Shown: positions 60,301 through 64,000 of the stretch, piece after piece
Layout of the letters: the number at the start of each line of letters is the position of its first letter
Position numbering within the stretch: the stretch's first letter is position 1
Assembly: GCA_023634235.1 (NCBI GenBank)
Contig: JAMKCF010000004.1
Span: forward strand, 24,312,527-24,376,526
Length of the DNA stretch: 64,000 nucleotides
Direction: 5' to 3'
From: Pisaster brevispinus
Taxonomy: Eukaryota > Echinodermata > Asteroidea > Forcipulatida > Asteriidae
The notes under the pieces: generated by a model
Databases searched by the model: none
Told to the model about the DNA's origin: nothing
What the model saw: only the letters and a program-made list of their open reading frames with translations
Translations under genes and position numbers: made by a program

Positions 60301-63300
60301 TTTCTTTGACAGCTCTGTGTACAAAAATCCCATTGGGGATGCTTTTGAGGAGCGTTCTGAGTAGCCCCACCTCCTGGTCATTTCCGCTATGAAGCTTGCC
60401 CTCCGGGTCGCTAAAAGTTTGATTTTCGGATGCAGGGATATCCAAGGCAGACTCAGGTACAAATTTTGTCTCTCTAGCATTTCTAGTTCATGAGTTATTC
60501 CCAACCTTAGCTGAGAAATTATTCCGGACCTTTTTGTGCTGGCTTTTTCTGACTGGCGATGACGTAGGCATGTAATACAGTGGAGTTTCGGGCAGCCCTA
60601 CTTCCAGGAGGCTGGCCTCGCCTACAAAATCATGATCTTAACGAAACTCACGGTAGAGAGAGCCCTTGAGACGGGCTATCCTATGGTGTAAAACTTGTGA
60701 AGATTCAGTATTATTCTGAGGCTGATTTGACCGTCCTTACTTTGTCTTTGTTTCTTTGACAGCTCTGTTTACAAAAATCCCATTGGGGATGCTTTTGAGG
60801 AGCGTTCTGAGAAGCCCCACCTCCTGGTCATTTCCGCTATGAAGCTTGCCCTCCGGGTCGCTAAAAGTTTGATTTTCGGATGCAGGGATATCCAAGGCAG
60901 ACTCAGGTACAAATTTTGTCTCTCTAGCATTTCTAGTTCATGAGTTATTCCCAACCTTAGCTGAGAAATTATTCCGGACCTTTTTGTGCCGGCTTTTTCT
61001 GACTGGCGATGACGTAGGCATGTAATACAGTGGAGTTTCGGGCAGCCCTACTTCCAGGAGGCTGCCCTCGCCTACAAAATCCTGATCTTAACGAAACTCA
61101 CGGAAGAGAGAGCCCTTGAGACGGGCTTTCCAATGGTGTAAAACTTGTGACGATTCAGTATTATTCTGAGGCTGATTTGACCGTCCTTACTTTGTCTTTG
61201 TTTCTTTGACAGCTCTGTGTACAAAAATCCCATTGGGGATGCTTTTGAGGAGCGTTCTGAGTAGCCCCACCTCCTGGTCATTTCCGCTATGAAGCTTGCC
61301 CTCCGGGTTGCTAAAAGTTTGATTTTCGGATGCAGGGATATCCAAGGCAGACTCAGGTACAAATTTTGTCTCTCTAGCATTTCTAGTTCATGAGTTATTC
61401 CCAACCTTAGCTGAGAAATTATTCCGGACCTTTTTGTGCTGGCTTTTTCTGACTGTCGATGACGTAGGCATGTAATACAGTGGATTTTCGGGCAGCCCTA
61501 CTTCCAGAAAGCTGGCCTCGCCTACAAAATCTTGATCTTAACGAAACTCACGGTAGAGAGAGCCCTTGAGACGGGCTTTCCTATGGTGTAAAACTTGTAA
61601 AGATTCAGTATTATTCTGAGGCTGATTTGACCGTCCTTACTTTGTCTTTGTTTCTTTGACAGCTCTGTTTACAAAAATCCCATTGGGGATGCTTTTGAGG
61701 AGCGTTCTGAGAAGCCCCACCTCCTGGTCATTTCCGCTATGAAGCTTGCCCTCCGGGTCGCTAAAAGTTTGATTTTCGGATGCAGGGATATCCAAGGCAG
61801 ACTCAGGTACAAATTTTGTCTCTCTAGCATTTCTAGTTCATGAGTTATTCCCAACCTTAGCTGAGAAATTATTCCGGACCTTTTTGTGCCGGCTTTTTCT
61901 GACTGGCGATGACGTAGGCATGTAATACAGTGGAGTTTCGGGCAGCCCTACTTCCAGGAGGCTGCCCTCGCCTACAAAATCCTGATCTTAACGAAACTCA
62001 CGGTAGAGAGAGCCCTTGAGACGGGCTTTCCAATGGTGTAAAACTTGTGAAGATTCAGTATTATTCTGAGGCTGATTTGACCGTCCTTACTTTGTCTTTG
62101 TTTCTTTGACAGCTCTGTGTACAAAAATCCCATTGGGGATGCTTTTGAGGAGCGTTCCTGAGTAGCCCCACCTCCTGGTCATTTCCGCTATGAAGCTTGC
62201 CCTCCGGGTCGCTAAAAGTTTGATTTTCGGATGCAGGGATATCCAAGGCAGACTCAGGTACAATTTTTGTCTCTCTAGCATTTCTAATTCATGAGTTATT
62301 CCCAACCTTAGCTGAGAAATTATTCCGGACCTTTTTGTGCCGGCTTTTTCTGACTGGCGATGACGTAGGCATGTAATGCTGTGGAGTTTCGGGCAGCCCT
62401 ACTTCCAGGAGGCTGGCCTCGCCTACAAAATCCTGATCTTAACGAAACTCACGGTAGAGAGAGCCCTTGAGACGGGCTTTCCAATGGTGTAAAACTTGTG
62501 AAGATTCAGTATTATTCTGAGGCTGATTTGACCGTCCTTACTTTGTCTTTGTTTCTTTGACAGCTCTGTGTACAAAAATCCTATTGGGGATGCTTTTGAG
62601 AAGCGTTCTGAGTAGCCCCACCTCCTGGTCATTGCCGCTATGAAGCTTGCCCACCTTTTTGTGCCGGCTTTTTCTGACTGGCGATGACGTAGGCATGTAA
62701 TACAGTGGAGTTTCGGGCAGCCCTACTTCCAGGAGGCTGCCCTCGCCTACAAAATCCTGATCTTAACGAAACTCACGGTAGAGAGAGCCCTTGAGACGGG
62801 CTTCCCAATGGTGTAAAACTTGTGAAGATTCAGTATTATTCTGAGGCTGATTTGACCGTCCTTACTTTGTCTTTGTTTCTTTGACAGCTCTGTGTACAAA
62901 AATCCCATTGGGGATGTTTTTGAGGAGCGTTCTGAGTAGCCCCACCTCCTGGTCATTTCCGCTATGAAGCTTGCCCTCCGGGTCGCTAAAAGTTTGATTT
63001 TCGGATGCAGGGATATCCAAGGCAGACTCAGGTACAAATTTTGTCTCTCTAGCATTTCTATTTCATGAGTTATTCCCAACCTTAGCTGAGAAATTATTCC
63101 GGACCTTTTTGTGCCGGCTTTTTCTGACTTGCGATGACTTAGGCATGTAATACAGTGGAGTTTCGGGCAGTCCTACTTCCAGGAGGCTGACCTCGCCTAC
63201 AAAATCCTGATCTTAACGAAACTCACGTTAGAGAGAGCCCTTGAGACGGGCTTTCTAATGGTGTAAAACGTGTGAAGATTCAGTATTATTCTGAGGCTGA

Positions 63301-63646
63301 TTTGACCGTCCTTACTTTGTCTTTGTTTCTTTGACAGCTCTGTGTACAAAAATCCCATTGGGGATGCTTTTGAGGAGCGTTCTGAGTAGCCCCACCTCCT
63401 GGTCATTTCCGCTATGAAGCTTGCCCTCCGGGTCGCTAAAAGTTTGATTTTCGGATGCAGGGATATCCAAGGCAGACTCAGATACAAATTTTGTCTTTCT
63501 AGCATTTCTATTTCATGAGTTATTCCCAACCTTAGCTGAGAAATTATTCCGGACCTTTTTGTGCCGGCTTTTTCTGACTTGCGATGACGTAGGCATGTAA
63601 TACAGTGGAGTTTCGGGCAGTCCTACTTCCAGGAGGCTGGCCTCGC
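54376..63646 (+). repeat. Satellite block 14: repeats of growing length led by a 324-bp unit
   Basis: The 324-bp units are at 54376, 55600, 57274, 59398 and 62423. Between them lie 2, 3, 4 and 6 full-length units, giving spacings of 1,224, 1,674, 2,124 and 3,025 bp. Internal types recur in order: 55924, 57598 and 59722 (cattggtg, ccaagacag); 56374, 58048 and 60172 (agagaaccctt, aaatttgtg, attttgagg); 55150, 56824 and 58498 (gtaaagag, cttgacacgg, ccagctcc). 54700 mixes the last two types. 60622 and 61522 share ctgtttac and gagaagcccc. 61972 is 451 bp (gcgttcctgag). 62747 and 63197 share gacttgcgatg and tctatttcatg. Confidence 0.87.
54605..54606 (+). other. Junction of 126-bp deletion (copy 1 of 5)
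   Basis: gaagcttgccc joins acctttttgtg, removing consensus offsets 231-356. The EcoRV site and the donor-like CAG|GT are lost; the HindIII site and the acceptor-like AG remain. The same junction is at 55829, 57503, 59627 and 62652. The later four also share cattgccgc upstream, while this first copy has catttccgc and gtgcagg, so it branches off earliest. 126 is a multiple of three. Confidence 0.95.
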
Positions 63647-64000
63647 CTACAAAATCGTGATCTTAACGAAACTCACGGTAGAGAGAGCCCTTGAGACGGG
63701 CTTTCCAATGGTGTAAAACTTGTGAAGATTCAGTATTATTCTGAGGCTGATTTGACCGTCCTTACTTTCTCTTTGTTTCTTTGACAGCTCTGTGTACAAA
63801 AATCCCATTGGGGATGCTTTTGAGGAGCGTTCTGAGTAGCCCCACCTCCTGGTCATTTCCGCTATGAAGCTTGCCCTCCGGGTCGCTAAAAGTTTGATTT
63901 TCGGATGCAGGGATATCCAAGGCAGACTCAGGTACAAATTTTGTCTCTCTAGCATTTCTATTTCATGAGTTATTCCCAACCTTAGCTGAGAAATTATTCT
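63647..64000 (+). repeat. Partial satellite unit at right window edge
   Basis: The last 354 bases match offsets 1-354 of the consensus and end only because the window ends, so the array continues to the right. It shares tctatttcatg with units 62747 and 63197, which shows that local homogenisation extends across the edge. Confidence 0.95.

Larger units (their letters stand above)
1..64000 (+). repeat. 450-bp satellite tandem array filling the whole window
   Basis: The same roughly 450-base unit repeats head to tail from the first to the last base. I placed 144 phase anchors (ctacaaaat or a one-base variant) between 295 and 63647. The lengths of the 143 complete intervals, indels included, sum exactly to the 63,352 bases between the first and last anchor, so nothing is unaccounted for. 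Most units are 447-452 bp; deleted classes are 401, 404, 407 and 324 bp. Units differ mainly by scattered point changes. There is no inversion, no inserted mobile element and no unique spacer. Such arrays are typical of eukaryotic satellite DNA in heterochromatin or centromeres; that placement is inference. I do not recognise the family. The plus strand is used only as the reference orientation. Confidence 0.98.

Noticed and set aside
295..63979. About a hundred similar minus-strand frames of roughly 110 codons as a tandem protein gene family
   Set aside because: They are one frame of a satellite repeat. The start is TTG, no promoter or other gene signal is seen, many copies are broken by 1-, 2-, 46- or 49-bp indels, and the broken forms have amplified as readily as intact ones.
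1..64000. One giant gene encoding 150-residue tandem protein repeats (period divisible by three)
   Set aside because: Every boundary I checked keeps at least one stop in the best frame, and frameshifting units occur throughout, so no frame runs through even two whole units.
1..64000. CRISPR array
   Set aside because: The repeat is 450 bp with no unique spacers between copies, and there are no cas genes.
1..64000. Tandem 5S rRNA, tRNA or snRNA gene cluster
   Set aside because: I could not find pol III A or B box motifs, a 5S internal control region or an snRNA core on either strand of the unit.
1..64000. Transposon or retroelement with terminal repeats
   Set aside because: No target-site duplication, terminal inverted repeat, poly-A tail or recognisable transposase, integrase or reverse transcriptase was seen. 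The deletion junctions have only about two bases of microhomology and look like slippage or end joining.

Overview
This 64 kb window is one uninterrupted, head-to-tail tandem array of a satellite repeat with a basic unit of 450 bp (about 46% GC, counted by hand on the consensus). Using the recurrent motif ctacaaaat as an arbitrary phase anchor, I count 144 anchors, giving 143 complete repeat intervals plus a 294-base partial unit at the left edge and a 354-base partial unit at the right edge. All units face the same way. There is no unique flanking DNA, no transposon insertion, no recognisable protein gene, no rRNA or tRNA, and no CRISPR array. Long regular satellite DNA with higher-order repeat (HOR) structure and no genes points to a eukaryotic heterochromatic or (peri)centromeric region. 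I do not recognise the family and cannot name the species.

The array is a patchwork of local HOR families. 295-5265: mostly single 450-bp units. 5266-9308: a 2,246-bp (five-unit) offset. 9309-14691: 3,143-bp and 1,797-bp offsets with many 447-bp units and a chimeric unit. 14692-22339: a 1,350-bp trimer (types C-A-B). 22340-25037: mixed. 25038-28637: a 1,800-bp tetramer present twice with two visible differences. 28638-29535: two transitional units. 29536-34035: a 2,250-bp pentamer offset. 34036-37536: a 1,750-bp offset with a 401-bp deleted unit. 37537-43385: another 1,350-bp trimer. 43386-46897: a 1,756-bp tetramer duplicated with no difference seen. 46898-52167: 1,306/1,756-bp spacing built around a linked 452+404-bp pair. 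52168-53968: a 900-bp dimer. 53969-54375: a 407-bp scrambled unit. 54376 to the right end: a 324-bp deleted unit recurring at growing distances (1,224, 1,674, 2,124, 3,025 bp).

Every unit also holds a long minus-strand reading frame (about 110 codons from a TTG, 102 from the first ATG) and a plus-strand segment that looks like a 144-bp exon between a pyrimidine-tract AG and a CAG|GT. Neither shows convincing signs of function. Frame-breaking indels and deletions spread as freely as neutral ones, so I annotate no CDS. What the window shows best is how the array evolved: unequal exchange, local amplification, and the spread of independent deletion variants.
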